From GCA-2697345 sp049602715 (GTDB taxonomy: Bacteria; Pseudomonadota; Alphaproteobacteria; Rhodobacterales; Rhodobacteraceae): a stretch of DNA of 7,022 nt. Position 1 is the first letter of the stretch. Each line of letters starts with the position of its first letter. The stretch is taken from positions 1 through 7,022 of the forward strand of contig JBMYRX010000073.1 of NCBI GenBank assembly GCA_049602715.1. The letters are read 5' to 3'. The notes under the pieces were generated by a model. That model worked only from the letters and a program-made list of their open reading frames with translations. It was not told where the DNA came from and did no database searches. A program made the translations under genes and the position numbers. This document shows, piece by piece, positions 6,101 through 7,022 of this stretch.

Positions 6101-7003
6101 TCATTTGTGTGTTTGTTCTCTGAACCAAATATAAAGGCCAGAAAATACTATGATTAAACTACCAGCAATCGTCAGGAAACCTGGTATTTCTTGGAAAAAG
6201 AAATACCCCCATAAGCTTCCATAGACTATTCCTACATAATTAAAAGGAGCTAGGAATGACGCCTCTGAATATCGATAAGCGAAAATTAGTAAAAAATGTC
6301 CAGCAGCACCTAACAATCCAAAAAATGAAAATACTAATAAATCCTCAGGGTTAATAGGTGACCAAGTTGGTATTACTAAAAAGGTCGCACAAATACAGCC
6401 AATTAGTGCTGTGTATAGAAAACTGGTTAGTGGCGATTCATCAGTACTTAAATACCTTGTTGAGATAACGTAGCAACCATAACTAAGTGCTGCTAAGGCT
6501 GGTAAAAAAACTGCAAACGAAAAAACTCCTATTCCTGGACCTATTATTATAAGAGCTCCAGCTAAACCAAAAAAAACCCCAAGCCAGCGACGTGGCCCGA
6601 CACTTTCTTTTAGGATGAATACAGATAGTACCGTGACGAGTATTGGCGATATTTGAAAAATAGCATTGATCTCTGATAATTTCAGGTATTTTAGGCTAGT
6701 AAAAAAACAAAAAGTAGCGAAAAATAAAAAAGCAGATCGAGTAAGTTGTAGTTTAAAATTATTTGTTTTTTCAGGATTAACTATATCATACCTCAAAGCA
6801 TACATATATGGAAATATTTGATGCAGATCATCTGTTATTTTATCTAATATAAAGTTGATAATATTATCAATTTCAATATTAAATTTTTTAAGCTCTTTAT
6901 TTAGTATTTCTTCAAGAGTAGAATAAAACAATTTGTTATAAAGTGTATTTGAATTATTATTATTTAGAAGCATATTTTGAACAATTTGTTCATTTTTAGA
7001 CAA
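6101..7003 (-). CDS. EamA/DMT-superfamily transporter with an aberrant N-terminus; 5' end possibly outside window
   Basis: Seen: 300 residues from TTG 7003. From about residue 78 the protein matches EamA/DMT permeases: KLQLTRSAFLFFATFCFF with LKYLKLSEINAIFQISPILVTVLSVF (TM3-TM4 of the usual fold), then ESVGPRRWLGVFFGLAGALIII and six more segments, eight in all (about 89-107, 113-131, 138-154, 159-180, 192-211, 222-243, 250-270, 275-293). Family members normally have ten helices in a similar length. Here residues 1-75, which should hold TM1 and TM2, are hydrophilic and Asn/Lys/Ile-rich (NNNNSN, EEILNKELKKF), and their DNA is far poorer in GC (about 13-28%) than most of the rest (about 40-47% in sampled lines). 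The frame is open from 7003 to the window edge with no Shine-Dalgarno site, so the start is uncertain. It may be a gene broken and fused at its 5' end, or a divergent variant. The substrate is unknown; a metabolite exporter is typical of the family. Confidence 0.75.
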   Translation of the reverse strand: MSKNEQIVQNMLLNNNNSNTLYNKLFYSTLEEILNKELKKFNIEIDNIINFILDKITDDLHQIFPYMYALRYDIVNPEKTNNFKLQLTRSAFLFFATFCFFTSLKYLKLSEINAIFQISPILVTVLSVFILKESVGPRRWLGVFFGLAGALIIIGPGIGVFSFAVFLPALAALSYGCYVISTRYLSTDESPLTSFLYTALIGCICATFLVIPTWSPINPEDLLVFSFFGLLGAAGHFLLIFAYRYSEASFLAPFNYVGIVYGSLWGYFFFQEIPGFLTIAGSLIIVFSGLYIWFREQTHK

Positions 7004-7022
7004 TTTTAAAACACAACTTTTA

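Noticed and set aside
1..7022. CRISPR array, tRNA/rRNA gene, insertion sequence or long direct repeat
   Set aside because: No regularly spaced repeats, tRNA-like cloverleaf, transposase motif or terminal inverted repeats were seen by eye on either strand.

Overview
The window looks like part of a low-GC, probably marine, alphaproteobacterial chromosome. The order hemD, Mic60-like mitofilin protein, hemY is characteristic of Alphaproteobacteria, and the non-pyrrolysine MttB-family protein with an Arg-rich N-terminus fits the same class. Base composition is AT-rich: hand counts of sample lines give about 18-30% GC in the mitofilin-like gene, about 33-42% in hemY and 32-48% in the MttB gene. The order or genus cannot be fixed from the sequence alone.

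Region 1 (1-2861, plus strand) is a tetrapyrrole/envelope block. It holds the 3' end of hemD (uroporphyrinogen-III synthase), an alphaproteobacterial Mic60/mitofilin homologue that appears to start at a TTG codon, and hemY, which overlaps the mitofilin stop by one base (TAATG). HemY here ends in a four-cysteine zinc ribbon. The block closes with a possible weak terminator that overlaps a candidate promoter for the next unit.

Region 2 (2973-6003, plus strand) is a compact three-gene operon. It encodes an MttB-superfamily corrinoid methyltransferase of the non-pyrrolysine type and two different short-chain dehydrogenases/reductases. The genes are joined by a 2-base gap and then by an ATGA overlap. 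This looks like a small catabolic module: demethylation of a methylated amine or related compound, with oxidation or reduction of a hydroxyl/keto intermediate. No corrinoid protein or corrinoid:THF methyltransferase is encoded in the window, and the substrate is unknown.

Region 3 (6101 to the right edge, minus strand) is a convergent EamA/DMT-type transporter gene. Its last roughly 220 residues look normal, with eight predicted membrane segments. Its first roughly 75 residues are hydrophilic, Asn/Lys/Ile-rich and encoded by DNA of only about 13-28% GC, where the family normally has two membrane helices. The frame stays open to the window edge. This apparent chimeric 5' end is the strangest feature in the window. 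The B12-dependent methyltransferase operon without a visible corrinoid partner is the most interesting biochemically.
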